Shown: positions 44,855-53,788 of the stretch, one piece after another
Layout: each line of letters begins with the position of its first letter
Numbering within the stretch: position 1 is the first letter of the stretch
Assembly (NCBI RefSeq): GCF_900129665.1
Contig: NZ_FQWL01000002.1
Location: 124,001 to 188,000, forward strand
Reading direction: 5' to 3'
DNA length: 64,000 bases
Origin: Flagellimonas flava
GTDB taxonomy: Bacteria > Bacteroidota > Bacteroidia > Flavobacteriales > Flavobacteriaceae
Made by a program: the position numbers and the translations under genes
Notes under the pieces: model-generated
Told to the model about the DNA's origin: nothing
Database searches by the model: none
What the model saw: only the letters and a program-made list of their open reading frames with translations

Positions 44855-46765
44855 TTAGTCCAGTTGTTCCATATCGTTAGAGAGTTTTTCCCATTCCTCC
44901 ATCAAGGTCTCCAAATTGTCCTTTTTCCCTTGATAATCATCAAAAAAGCCCGGTTTGGCAATGGTGGAGTCATAATCCATCAATAATTCATGATCTATGG
45001 TCGCAATGTCCTTTTCCAATTGCGAAATTTTCTTTTCCACTCCACTAAGCCTATTCTTTAGGGACTTAAGCTTTTTTTGGGTCTGGTAGTCATTTGCCTT
45101 GGGCTTCTCCTTCTTTACTTGAATTTGTTGTTCGCCCTTTTCTATTTTTCTAAAATCCTCAGCTTTGCGCTGTTCCAGATAGAAATCGATATCGCCTAGG
45201 TATTCTTTTATACCTCCATCCTTGAACTCATATACCCTATCCGTGAGCCCTTGAAGAAAATCACGATCGTGGGAGACCAGTACCAAAGTCCCTTCAAAAT
45301 TTTGCAACGCCTGCTTTAATACGTTCTTGGATTTAATGTCCAAGTGGTTGGTAGGTTCATCCATGACCAGCACGTTAAAGGGTTGCAACAACATTTTGGC
45401 CAAGGCCAATCGGTTACGCTCACCTCCTGAGAGCACCTTAACGTATTTGTCCACCTCATCTCCCCTAAACAAAAAAGAGCCCAAAATATCCCTGACCTTG
45501 CTCCGATTCTTTTCATTCGCAGCGTCGATCATGGTATCCAGAATGGTCTTGTTCCCGTCCAAATACTCGGCCTGATTTTGGGCGAAGTACCCTATTTGCA
45601 CATTATGTCCAATCTTCACCATCCCCTCATGGTCCAGTTCCCCTACCATAATTTTGGCCAAGGTTGTCTTTCCCTGTCCATTTTGACCCACGAAGGCAGT
45701 CTTACTACTTCGTTCCACCAACAGATTGATTCCGTTCAGTACTTCATTCTCCCCATAGCTTTTGGACAGATTTTCCAGTTCCGCAATGACCTTTCCTGGG
45801 GTAACGGAGACCGGGAAACGCACGTTCATGACGCTGTTGTCTTCTTCGTCCACTTCGATTCGGTCAATTTTATCCAATTTCTTGATAAGTGATTGCGCCA
45901 TGGAAGCTTTGGTCGCTTTCGCCCTGAACTTTTCTATGAGTTTTTCGGTCTGTTGAATTTGTTTCTCTTGATTTTTTTGGGCGTTCAGCTGTTGCTCTCG
46001 AATCTCTCCCCTTAATTCCAAAAACTTGGAGTAGGGTTTGTTATAATCATAGATTCGACCCAACGAGATCTCTATGGTTCTATTGGTAACATTGTCCAAG
46101 AACATCTTGTCGTGCGAGACAATAACCACCGCTCCTGAGTAGTTTTTCAGAAATTGCTCCAACCAAATAATGGATTCGATGTCCAAGTGGTTGGTAGGCT
46201 CATCCAATAGCAGTACATCATTGTTTTGCAACAACAATTTGGCCAGTTCAATCCGCATTCGCCATCCGCCGGAAAACGTATCGGTAAGCTTATCGAAATC
46301 CTTTCTTTTGAATCCGAGTCCTATCAATACCTTTTCAGTATCTCCTTGATAGTTGTATCCTCCAAGAATCTCGTATCTATGGGTTACTTCCGTGAGATCC
46401 ACCATCAATTGGTTATAGGACTCACTCTCGTAGTCGGTCCGTTCCGCAAGTTCTTGGTTAATCTTGTCCAATTGCATCTCCAGGGCCTTGATTTCGGCAA
46501 ATGCCTGATAGGATTCTTCAAGTACCGTTCTCCCTTGTTCAAAATCAATGTCCTGCTTTAAGAAACCGATCCTAATATCCTTTTCGGTGGCAATTGTTCC
46601 CGAGTCCGGGGCCATTTCCTTGGAGAGCAACTTTAAGAGTGTCGACTTTCCAGCTCCATTCTTGCCAATAAGCCCCACCCGGTCACCGCCGTTGAGACGA
46701 AAGGCGATTTCCTCAAAAAGATATTCGCCCCCAAAAGCAACTGAAAGGTTATGGATATTAAGCAT
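44855..46765 (-). CDS. ABC-F family ATPase (ribosome-associated type)
   Basis: 636 residues, two ATPase domains and no membrane spans. First cassette: Walker A GKNGAGKST, signature FSGGWRMRIELAKLL, Walker B LLLDEPTNHLD. Second cassette: GQNGQGKTT, LSGGERNRLALAKMLL, VMDEPTNHLD. Between them is a ~80-residue charged linker (the P-site tRNA interaction motif), and a C-terminal coiled coil (DYQTQKKLKSLKNRLSGVEK onward), as in Uup/YheS-like proteins. It likely acts on the ribosome in translation or antibiotic protection; no transport role is expected. Confidence 0.95.
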   Translation of the reverse strand: MLNIHNLSVAFGGEYLFEEIAFRLNGGDRVGLIGKNGAGKSTLLKLLSKEMAPDSGTIATEKDIRIGFLKQDIDFEQGRTVLEESYQAFAEIKALEMQLDKINQELAERTDYESESYNQLMVDLTEVTHRYEILGGYNYQGDTEKVLIGLGFKRKDFDKLTDTFSGGWRMRIELAKLLLQNNDVLLLDEPTNHLDIESIIWLEQFLKNYSGAVVIVSHDKMFLDNVTNRTIEISLGRIYDYNKPYSKFLELRGEIREQQLNAQKNQEKQIQQTEKLIEKFRAKATKASMAQSLIKKLDKIDRIEVDEEDNSVMNVRFPVSVTPGKVIAELENLSKSYGENEVLNGINLLVERSSKTAFVGQNGQGKTTLAKIMVGELDHEGMVKIGHNVQIGYFAQNQAEYLDGNKTILDTMIDAANEKNRSKVRDILGSFLFRGDEVDKYVKVLSGGERNRLALAKMLLQPFNVLVMDEPTNHLDIKSKNVLKQALQNFEGTLVLVSHDRDFLQGLTDRVYEFKDGGIKEYLGDIDFYLEQRKAEDFRKIEKGEQQIQVKKEKPKANDYQTQKKLKSLKNRLSGVEKKISQLEKDIATIDHELLMDYDSTIAKPGFFDDYQGKKDNLETLMEEWEKLSNDMEQLD

Positions 46766-46840
46766 ACTTATAATAAAAATTCATTATGTTAAAATCAACT
46801 TTTGGTATTACCGTTGAACCGTAAAAACAACTGCAAATCT

Positions 46841-46848
46841 TACTTTTG
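46841..46848 (+). promoter_or_regulatory. -7 element before the DUF983 gene
   Basis: TACTTTTG, a perfect TAnnTTTG, 15 bases before the ATG at 46864. A TTG 24 bases upstream is slightly too far to be a standard partner. Confidence 0.4.
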
Positions 46849-46863
46849 TCAAAAGCCTTGCAA

Positions 46864-47256
46864 ATGTTAAAAAAAGGAAACAAACTCTACAGTATTTTAA
46901 CAGGAAGTTGCCCCAAATGCCATCAGGAGAGCATGTACCAAAACACCAATCCTTATGCCATTTCCCAATTGTTCAAGATGCATGAGCGTTGCTCGCATTG
47001 CGGCACCAAGTACAAAATTGAACCTTCGTTCTTTTATGGCTCCATGTATGTGAGCTATGGTGTAGGGATTGCTTTTGCCGCAGCGGCATTTGTAATTTCC
47101 TTTCTGGTTTTGGGTACTTCGCTGGTAAACACCTTTATTGCCATTGTGCTCACTTTGGTGGTCTTTCTCCCTATCATTGTACGATTGTCCCGAAATATTT
47201 GGATCAATTTCTTTTTTAAGTACGAACCTCCAGCGGTTAAGGGTCAGTTGGAATAG
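46864..47256 (+). CDS. DUF983-family membrane protein
   Basis: 130 residues from the ATG at 46864; an in-frame TTG at 46846 overlaps the promoter -7 element and is rejected. A zinc-ribbon-like pair, SCPKCHQES and RCSHCGTKY (two CxxC), is followed by two membrane spans (YVSYGVGIAFAAAAFVISFLV and FIAIVLTLVVFLPIIVRL). This is the layout of DUF983. Function unknown; a link with membrane biogenesis has been suspected only by context in other genomes. Convergent, and overlapping by 13 bases, with the FAD oxidoreductase gene. Confidence 0.9.
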   Translation: MLKKGNKLYSILTGSCPKCHQESMYQNTNPYAISQLFKMHERCSHCGTKYKIEPSFFYGSMYVSYGVGIAFAAAAFVISFLVLGTSLVNTFIAIVLTLVVFLPIIVRLSRNIWINFFFKYEPPAVKGQLE

Positions 47257-48299
47257 TATTTTTTTGTAAACCTTTGGCAATCGATTTCCAAATCCAAGGG
47301 TCGGCCCTCTTCAATATGGCAATATAATTGTTCTGAAGCATAGGGCGCAATTAGCACACCCCTTGAACCAAAACCATTTAGCACATAGAGATTTCCATGT
47401 TCTGGATGTTGCCCGACCAAAGGCCTTCGGTCCACAACTGTAGGTCTAATCCCAGCTACATGATCCACCACTTCAAAATCACATTTTAAAAAAGTTTTCA
47501 ACTTTTCCAAGAGTTCTGATTTGGCCTCTTTGGTAGGAGTATTGGTCTTGTCTTTCCACTTATAGGTAGCTCCAACCCGATACATATCATTCCCCATGGG
47601 GATGGTAAACACGCCGGATTTGATGACATTTTCTTCCCTATAATCCGGTGCTTTGATGGTTAAAAGCTCTCCCTTGGTGCCATTTAAGGGTAAATAGCCA
47701 AAAAATGGGTTGTTTTTAAGCCCGTAGCCTTCACAAAAGACAATTCGCTTGGCCTTAACGTTGTTATACGAAATGTGGTCGGAAAACGCTTTAAAATGAT
47801 CAAAGACGAAAGGGTGAAGGGTTAAAATTCCCTTATCTTTCAAATATTGGGTGTAGGAAGACAAGAGTGCGGCCGTATCGATACGACCGGTGTGGAGCAC
47901 TTCACCAAAACCAAACTGAGCATTCAGGTGGGGGTTTTTATTTTGCTGAATGTCTGTTGATAGGAAGCTATCCAATCCGGGTTTGTCCGCTGCCTCAAAC
48001 CAAGTGTTCTGTTCTTCAATGGAAGCGAAGCGTCTTAGAACCCTCAATTTATAATCCAGTTTCACCTCCAGTTTCTGCTCTAGCTGGCGGTAAAAGGGCA
48101 AGGCTCCCCCCATTTGCTCCCCTGCGTTCCACGCCATAGTAAACCTTTTTAGGATGACAGGGTTATAGAGCCCTCCGGCCACTAGGGAAGATTGCTGGGA
48201 ATTATCGGAAATAACATGGAAGGTCTTTCCATTTTTTTCCAAGGTTTCGCAAAAAGAGATTCCAGCCAGGCCCAGGCCTACTATCAAATAGTCGTGCAT
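47244..48299 (-). CDS. FAD-dependent amine/amino-acid oxidoreductase (DAO family)
   Basis: 351 residues. The N-terminal dinucleotide-binding motif LIVGLGLAGISFCETLEKNG and the C-terminal HVAGIRPTVVDRRPLVGQHP with VLNGFGSRGVLIAPY are features of the D-amino-acid/glycine-oxidase-like FAD family (related to MnmC C-domain and ThiO). Substrate is not deducible. There is no membrane span. It is a solitary gene; a -7-like element (48304-48311) lies only a few bases upstream of its ATG. Confidence 0.88.
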   Translation of the reverse strand: MHDYLIVGLGLAGISFCETLEKNGKTFHVISDNSQQSSLVAGGLYNPVILKRFTMAWNAGEQMGGALPFYRQLEQKLEVKLDYKLRVLRRFASIEEQNTWFEAADKPGLDSFLSTDIQQNKNPHLNAQFGFGEVLHTGRIDTAALLSSYTQYLKDKGILTLHPFVFDHFKAFSDHISYNNVKAKRIVFCEGYGLKNNPFFGYLPLNGTKGELLTIKAPDYREENVIKSGVFTIPMGNDMYRVGATYKWKDKTNTPTKEAKSELLEKLKTFLKCDFEVVDHVAGIRPTVVDRRPLVGQHPEHGNLYVLNGFGSRGVLIAPYASEQLYCHIEEGRPLDLEIDCQRFTKKYYSN

Positions 48300-48303
48300 G
48301 GTG

Positions 48304-48311
48304 CAAAAATA
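48304..48311 (-). promoter_or_regulatory. -7-like element immediately before the oxidoreductase ATG
   Basis: Minus strand TATTTTTG (perfect TAnnTTTG), ending five bases before the ATG at 48299. If used, the mRNA would be nearly leaderless. Confidence 0.3.
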
Positions 48312-48415
48312 TTAATCCCTAGTGAGATTATTAAAAAGGGTGAAGGGCAATAGGTTGAATTCTTTCTTGTATTGTTAGATTTTTCGATTTAAGGAAGTGG
48401 GAAAGATAGCAAAAA

Positions 48416-48475
48416 TTGGTTCTTGGTTCTTGGTTCTTGGTTCTTGGTTCTTGGTTCTTGGTTCTTGGTTCTTGG
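48416..48475. repeat. Heptanucleotide tandem repeat (TTGGTTC, about 8.6 copies)
   Basis: Eight perfect copies of TTGGTTC followed by TTGG, 60 bases with no interruption. Read on the other strand, the frame gives a spurious repeat of Lys-Asn-Gln-Glu-Pro-Arg-Thr. It is 3' of no gene and lies between two divergent starts (117 bases from the oxidoreductase start, 153 from the IPT-kelch start). Such arrays are prone to slippage. Confidence 0.95.
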
Positions 48476-48628
48476 AAAGAATGTAAACAATTGAAAATCC
48501 AAAATTGAAAATTATCCAAGAGTCAATCCAAAACATCCATCCGTCAATTGAAAAGGGGCATTCGTGAATTTAGAGGTGCAAGGCAGGGCCGTTTATGGTT
48601 TATTTAGGTTCATTTAAAACAGTTTATT

Positions 48629-50188
48629 ATGAAAAAACCTACTTTTACCTATGTCATTCTTGTGCTGCTTACCTTATTTTATATTGCTTGCGGCTCGGAT
48701 GACGGAACAACACCGCCAACGGATGACGGTTCTGGCATAACCGATGATGATCCAAAAGTCAACCCACCCACCATTACCCAATTTGAGCCAACACAAGGTA
48801 CTCCTGGAATAAAAGTGACTATCTCCGGGTCCAATTTTGGCTCCACAATTGAAGACAACACGGTGGAGTTTAACGGTACGTCGGCCACAATTAATGAAGT
48901 CTCTTCAACTTCGCTTAAGGTGGTTGTCCCAAACAATGCAGAAAGCGGACCCATTTCAGTTACCGTAGACGGGGAAACAGTGGAAAGCTCAACAGATTTT
49001 GACGTATTGGAGCCCCAAGTTTCCATAGATAGTTTTTATCCTCTTGAAGGAAAGGAAGGAACGGTAGTTGAGATTAGCGGAACCAATTTCAGCGTAAACA
49101 TTGAAGAAAATCTGGTTGAATTCAATGGAGTCCCCGCTCAAGTAACGGAAGCAACTGAAACCATGCTTACTGCAACCGTGCCAGCAAACGCCACAACAGG
49201 TCTTATTGGGATAACGGTTGGTGGAGTGGATTATATGACAAGTACCATGGATTTTACTGTAGGTCCTTGGCGAAAAATGGCCACATTACCAGAAAACGAA
49301 TATAACTCGATTGAATACGGAAATATGGCATTTCTGAGAGATGCCGAAGGAAAGCATAAAATATACTTTGGACTAGGGCAAACTATCTCTGGCCAAAATA
49401 CATTGTACCTTAAGGATATCTGGGTCTATGATGTGAAAAGTGATTCATGGTCTGAAGGTCCAGAGTTTCCAGGTAAAGGCCGTTCTAAGGCAACCTCTTT
49501 CGAAATGGGTAATATATGGTTCATCATTACCGGCGAAAATGATGAAGGAGCCATCAGTGATAGTTGGGTTTTTAATCCTAAAACTGAAACCTGGACCGAA
49601 TTTGATTCAACAAATTTGGGTAGTGATTTAAGCTCTTTTACAATTGACCATGGTGAATCAACACTCGGTTATGTGTATGGCGTAATTGAAAATGGTGAAC
49701 CTCAGAACCTAAGAGGTATTGACAAACAAGGAAACATTTTTGATTATCAAGGTTTTGCGGAGAATGGTCAAGGTCTGCAAAACGCAGTCGGTTTCTCTCT
49801 TAACAATGATTTGGGCTACATAGCCACCGGAAATGGAAATGATTTATCCAACGGACTATATATATATGACTCGGACTTAGATAGTTGGACAGATCCTGGA
49901 ACGCCACTACCAGGTGCTGCAAGGGAAGGTGCCATTGGTTTTGACATTCAAGGATTTAAAGGTTATGTCGGGTTGGGAGTCTCTGTAAGTGGTCATCTAA
50001 CCGACTTATGGGAATATGATCCAGATACAGGATGGACCCAAAAAACTTCATTACCTAGTGTTGGAAGGGAAGGCTCAGTTGCAACTTCAATTGGCAATCA
50101 GGCGTATGTTGGGTTTGGCGCAGGCGTGGGAGGTACTCCGGAACAATTCAAAGAGTTCTGGAAATACAATCCATCGCTTGAAGATTAG
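48629..50188 (+). CDS. IPT/TIG-kelch lipoprotein
   Basis: 519 residues. Lipobox LFYIAC, an acidic/proline-rich linker (residues ~22-45), then two IPT/TIG immunoglobulin-like domains (EPTQGTPGIKVTISGSNFG and YPLEGKEGTVVEISGTNFS, each ~85 residues). A six-bladed kelch-type propeller follows (DIWVYDVKSDSWSEGPEFPG, SWVFNPKTETWTEF, GLYIYDSDLDSWTDPGTPLP, LWEYDPDTGWTQKTSLPS). It is probably a surface or periplasmic binding protein; similar SusE/glycan-binding-like IPT lipoproteins are frequent in the phylum. It has its own terminator. Confidence 0.93.
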   Translation: MKKPTFTYVILVLLTLFYIACGSDDGTTPPTDDGSGITDDDPKVNPPTITQFEPTQGTPGIKVTISGSNFGSTIEDNTVEFNGTSATINEVSSTSLKVVVPNNAESGPISVTVDGETVESSTDFDVLEPQVSIDSFYPLEGKEGTVVEISGTNFSVNIEENLVEFNGVPAQVTEATETMLTATVPANATTGLIGITVGGVDYMTSTMDFTVGPWRKMATLPENEYNSIEYGNMAFLRDAEGKHKIYFGLGQTISGQNTLYLKDIWVYDVKSDSWSEGPEFPGKGRSKATSFEMGNIWFIITGENDEGAISDSWVFNPKTETWTEFDSTNLGSDLSSFTIDHGESTLGYVYGVIENGEPQNLRGIDKQGNIFDYQGFAENGQGLQNAVGFSLNNDLGYIATGNGNDLSNGLYIYDSDLDSWTDPGTPLPGAAREGAIGFDIQGFKGYVGLGVSVSGHLTDLWEYDPDTGWTQKTSLPSVGREGSVATSIGNQAYVGFGAGVGGTPEQFKEFWKYNPSLED

Positions 50189-50210
50189 GTTTCATATATT
50201 AACTTGTTGG

Positions 50211-50231
50211 AAGGACGGCAAAGCCGTCCTT
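50211..50231 (+). terminator. Intrinsic terminator after the IPT-kelch gene
   Basis: AAGGACGGC-AAA-GCCGTCCTT, nine-base arms, followed by five T on the plus strand, 22 bases after the stop codon. Confidence 0.9.
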
Positions 50232-50372
50232 TTTTATTGCCAAGATTTGATTCAAAGGTCATGGGGTTAGAATTTTAGATTCTTGGATTATTCGACTTCG
50301 AGATGGTTGGAGATTGGCGCTTGGTAGAATTGGACACTTCGCTCAGAGTGACATTTGAGTCACAAACAAAAA

Positions 50373-50396
50373 AACGCCGCACTTTCGTGCGGCGTT
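50373..50396 (-). terminator. Intrinsic terminator after gldN
   Basis: AACGCCGCAC-TTTC-GTGCGGCGTT, ten-base arms. The A-run on the left gives a T-tail on the minus strand, so it ends the gldKLMN transcript; TTTT on the right lets it work in the plus direction too. Confidence 0.88.
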
Positions 50397-50500
50397 TTGC
50401 TTGTATAGAATTGGAAATTTGTTTTGGGCATCCAGATTAAAATCGGGATTAATTCGTACAGCAACCTTTTTCGCTTATCGGCTCAAAGGTTGGGACTCAT

Positions 50501-51403
50501 TTAATACGCCCACATGTCTTGTTCCCTGTCGCGGATGACTTCTTTGATTCGTTTGGCTTCCAACAACTGGAACAGCGCATTGTCAAAAATGTAATCATCT
50601 ATCTCACGGTCACCATGGACATTGTCCTCCTTATAGATCACCCCGTTGAAACGTCTTGCGTTCAACAGCATGTCATAGGAAATGGGACGTGCAGAGTTAC
50701 GTTGGTTGTAGACTTTGGCATCGTGCAACACCTGACGTGCAGCTGGATACCATACCCAGAACAATTCTACCTTGTTCTCTCCCGGGTCTACAGATTCGTC
50801 GTCAATAAAGTTAACGTCCGGAGCTACCGGGGCAATCCCCAGCAGACGGTACTTTAACTCACCTTGACGCTTATCAAAATACCACATCCCTTTTATGCGA
50901 TACTCTTCAATATCGGCTGCAGAAAGGTCTCTTTGGTTAATAAATTCCGCAGAAATCTGCTCTCCAGCATTCAATTGTTCGTATCCAAGGTCGGTAGTAT
51001 CTACCTTGCTCAATGTGGCGGTCAAATCCTCAAACTTTCGCTTTTCAGTGAAGTAAGAGTCCGTGTATACCTCAGTCAGTTTACCATTTTGGATGTTTTT
51101 CATCATCACGTGGTACAATGACCTTCTGTCCGCTCCAATACCAATGGTATCGGTTGGGTAGTACAACGGAAAGTTGACACGCTCGTCCAGGTCGATCACC
51201 TCCCACACAGTCTTGGACCAAAGAATGTCCCTGTCATCAACATAACCATAATCCAGGGGGGCGTCGTTATCCTGTTCTATTTGAGCTTCGGTCTTCTTAC
51301 CAATATCCTGGGGCAATTTGGCATTCAATACGTTTGCCTGTGCCATTATGGATAGGGGCAATAAGCCCAACGCTCCAATTACTAATGCATTTTTCCAATT
51401 CAT
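50501..51403 (-). CDS. gldN: Gliding motility / T9SS protein GldN
   Basis: 300 residues with signal peptide ending LPLSIMAQ. Conserved GldN/PorN features: DDRDILWSKTVWEVIDLDERVNFP, YPTDTIGIGADRRSLYHVM, FEDLTATLSKVDTTDLGYEQ, IKGMWYFDKRQGELKYRLLGIAP, VELFWVWYPAARQVLHDAKV. GldN forms a periplasmic ring complex with GldK near the outer membrane in the type IX secretion machine. Last gene of the gldKLMN operon. Confidence 0.97.
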   Translation of the reverse strand: MNWKNALVIGALGLLPLSIMAQANVLNAKLPQDIGKKTEAQIEQDNDAPLDYGYVDDRDILWSKTVWEVIDLDERVNFPLYYPTDTIGIGADRRSLYHVMMKNIQNGKLTEVYTDSYFTEKRKFEDLTATLSKVDTTDLGYEQLNAGEQISAEFINQRDLSAADIEEYRIKGMWYFDKRQGELKYRLLGIAPVAPDVNFIDDESVDPGENKVELFWVWYPAARQVLHDAKVYNQRNSARPISYDMLLNARRFNGVIYKEDNVHGDREIDDYIFDNALFQLLEAKRIKEVIRDREQDMWAY

Positions 51404-51423
51404 GATTATACTTCTATACTTTA

Positions 51424-52995
51424 TTAGTTTGTAAGCTCAACAACAACAGGGGATACCTTTTTCAACTTGTAGGTCCTGTTATTGGTGATATACGCTTTAA
51501 TATCGAATATCTGAACGGCATCACCACGCTTAGCTCTTTTCAAAGCAGACTTGGCTCTTCCATCCAATTTGTTACCGTTTACGTTGATGGTAGGCTGACC
51601 AGGAACTTTGAACTTAAATCCGCTAACTGCAAGGTTCAAGTCAAAATCAAAGTCTTCCAACATAGCGCCAACCGTAGAAATCTCAAGGTTTCTTCTTGGC
51701 ATCTTAACGCTACCAGCCTCTCCACGTACAGTACCACCTGGTCTTGGGATATCTTTGATCCTAAACTCAGACTTGGTAGAGATTCCCTTACCATCTGGCA
51801 ACGTACCGGAAGCGGTAATGGTAACCGTTCTACCTGTACCAGGATTCATAATATAGTTACTACCGCTTCTTCTGGTAAGACCAGCAGCGGAAGCACGTAC
51901 TTTATTATCCGGGATACCGGGAATGGAGATGGTCATTGGGTTAGCAACACCACGGTATACAACATTCATTTTATCAGCAGAGATTACAGCAGCATTTGGC
52001 TTGGTAATGGTAGCAAAAGTGTTGTTTACTTCTACCGGGATTTCCTCACCGTCCTGCATAAAGAACATTGTACCTGAGATTGTGTGATCACCAGCTGCAC
52101 CGGCACTGATCAACAATTTTATACCACCTTGTTCCAAAACATAATCTTTGTCTGCAGCCAGGTTTCTACCGTCCAACTTCAACTCGGCCCTTACAGGCTT
52201 GGAAGAGTTATCCGTTTTACTGATGATGATTTTACCATCGTACTTTTCGCCAGTGTAAAAAGCAGTTTTGGAAGCTGATAAGGAAGTTGCAAAGTTCTTC
52301 AAGGAAACAGCTTCAGTTAAGTTACCTTCCAAAAGTCCTTTCAATACTTCTTGCTCTGTTGACATAACATCTGCCTGCAACTGGGTCACTTTGGTTAAAG
52401 AAGCTACCAATGGGTAACCCTCAAAGTGGTAGTTCATCCAATCTACTTTGACCCCATCTCTTTGTCTTTCAACCTTACCGTTCGCATCACCGGTTTCAAA
52501 ACGGGTTTGAACAGCGCCTTTGATTTCAGACATGTTTTCTGGAAGTGCAGCAGATATTTTTTCCCTATAATTGGTCACGTGATCCAAAAACTTTTGACCT
52601 TCGGGTTTTAGATTATCGCCTTGAAAAAATAGGTTGTCCAAGAAATCGGACTTGTCCATAACAACATAGTTATTGGGGTCCTCCTGATCGGCCAACATGC
52701 CTTTTTTCAACTCCTCCAAGTATTCATAATACTCTTGGGATAATTTTTGTACTTCTTGAGCCTTTTCATACAAAGGACCGTACTTTATTGCATCTTCAGA
52801 TGCTTTGGTCCCAAGACCTTCAAAGTAGGCCAAATTGTTAGCTTCGGCTTTTTCGTTTGAAGTCTCCAGCTTAGCATTCATCAAACCGAATGCAGCGAGA
52901 ACCTCCTTACTCATATTTAATGCCAACATCGCGATGAAGATCAAGTACATAAGGTTGATCATCTTCTGACGTGGGGTTTCTTTTCCTGATGCCAT
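51424..52995 (-). CDS. gldM: Gliding motility / T9SS motor protein GldM
   Basis: 523 residues. A single N-terminal membrane span (KMINLMYLIFIAMLALNMS, residues ~11-31) is preceded by the arginine of PRQK at position 9, which in studied GldLM motors pairs with a GldL glutamate. A long periplasmic stalk (four domains D1-D4) follows, including VRASAAGLTRRSGSNYIMNPG and GFKFKVPGQPTINVNG. It couples the inner-membrane proton-driven motor to GldKN. Typical length. Between gldL (64 bases) and gldN (20 bases). Confidence 0.97.
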   Translation of the reverse strand: MASGKETPRQKMINLMYLIFIAMLALNMSKEVLAAFGLMNAKLETSNEKAEANNLAYFEGLGTKASEDAIKYGPLYEKAQEVQKLSQEYYEYLEELKKGMLADQEDPNNYVVMDKSDFLDNLFFQGDNLKPEGQKFLDHVTNYREKISAALPENMSEIKGAVQTRFETGDANGKVERQRDGVKVDWMNYHFEGYPLVASLTKVTQLQADVMSTEQEVLKGLLEGNLTEAVSLKNFATSLSASKTAFYTGEKYDGKIIISKTDNSSKPVRAELKLDGRNLAADKDYVLEQGGIKLLISAGAAGDHTISGTMFFMQDGEEIPVEVNNTFATITKPNAAVISADKMNVVYRGVANPMTISIPGIPDNKVRASAAGLTRRSGSNYIMNPGTGRTVTITASGTLPDGKGISTKSEFRIKDIPRPGGTVRGEAGSVKMPRRNLEISTVGAMLEDFDFDLNLAVSGFKFKVPGQPTINVNGNKLDGRAKSALKRAKRGDAVQIFDIKAYITNNRTYKLKKVSPVVVELTN

Positions 52996-53059
52996 GTTAT
53001 TTTCTAATTAGAATTAATAATTAATTTGATTTGGGTTTGGTATTAAATCAAATCCCTAA

Positions 53060-53710
53060 TTAGTTTTTGGCCATGGCAGAAAGCATACCACCATATACTC
53101 CGTTCAAGGAAGATAGGTTTGTTGCCAAAGATTCCATTTGCTCTTTTAATGCACCAGCATTCTGTACTACTTCCTCATTGATGGAAGCCTGACGGCTAGC
53201 GCTTTCCAATTGTACTTTGTACAAGCTGTTCAAAGACTCCATCTGAGCGGCAGCATGAGACAACTCTTCAGAGTACTTCTTCGTGTGCTGGATAGCATCT
53301 GTTGTAGGAGCAATACCTTTGGCAGCGCCTTCAAAATTCTTGATGCTTTCACCCAAGCTAGAGAACAATTCAGAATCGATGTTCGCCTCTTTAAGCAAAT
53401 CATCCAATTTTCTGGAAAGAAGACCTTCAGCTTCTTTAGCTTGCTTAGCGTCATTCTTGTTTCCTTTGGTCTGACCATTTGTCAATTCTGGATAAACCAA
53501 AGACCAATCATATTCGTCGTCTACTGGTTCAAATGCACTGATCGCAAAAATTAATGCTTCAGTAATAAGTCCGATAGCAAGTAATATTCCACCGTTCAGT
53601 GGTCCGAACTCCCAGTGGAGGATCTTAAATAGTGCACCAATAATTACTACTGATGCTCCAAGCCCGTAGGCCATGTTAAACAGTTTTTTTGTTGATTTTG
53701 ACTGTGCCAT
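53060..53710 (-). CDS. gldL: Gliding motility / T9SS motor protein GldL
   Basis: 216 residues. Two membrane spans (residues ~12-33, MAYGLGASVVIIGALFKILHW, and ~38-60, NGGILLAIGLITEALIFAIS) then a cytoplasmic helical tail. Residues Y15, K29, H32, E51 and E61 are present; allowing an offset of two, they match the polar and charged positions reported for the Flavobacterium johnsoniae motor (Y13, K27, H30, E49, E59). The protein is the stator-like ring around GldM that uses the proton gradient. Confidence 0.97.
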   Translation of the reverse strand: MAQSKSTKKLFNMAYGLGASVVIIGALFKILHWEFGPLNGGILLAIGLITEALIFAISAFEPVDDEYDWSLVYPELTNGQTKGNKNDAKQAKEAEGLLSRKLDDLLKEANIDSELFSSLGESIKNFEGAAKGIAPTTDAIQHTKKYSEELSHAAAQMESLNSLYKVQLESASRQASINEEVVQNAGALKEQMESLATNLSSLNGVYGGMLSAMAKN

Positions 53711-53788
53711 AATTCTAGTTTTAATTAAGTTATATAAATAAGTATTTGGTTACTTTACTGGTTTATATATACTGTTCTCTTATTTTTT

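Larger units (their letters stand above)
48300..48628. other. 329-base intergenic region with a tandem repeat
   Basis: Separates the divergent oxidoreductase and IPT-kelch genes. It contains a likely -7 element for the former (48304-48311, minus strand TATTTTTG) and the heptanucleotide array at 48416-48475. The rest is AT-rich sequence with no gene that I can support. Confidence 0.6.
50189..50500. other. 312-base intergenic region with two terminators
   Basis: Lies between the convergent IPT-kelch and gldN genes. It holds terminators at 50211-50231 and 50373-50396 and, between them, the stretch CACTTCGCTCAGAGTGACA (50327-50355 region), which resembles a short dispersed intergenic repeat common in Flavobacteriaceae. 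No gene seen. Confidence 0.5.

Noticed and set aside
48331..48519. Minus-strand ORF with a repeated Lys-Asn-Gln-Glu-Pro-Arg-Thr motif
   Set aside because: It is simply the translation of the heptanucleotide tandem repeat; the flanks are not conserved-looking coding sequence.
50271..50360. Small mobile or palindromic element between the two terminators
   Set aside because: Only a partial resemblance to a dispersed intergenic repeat, with no ends, target duplication or second copy in the window.
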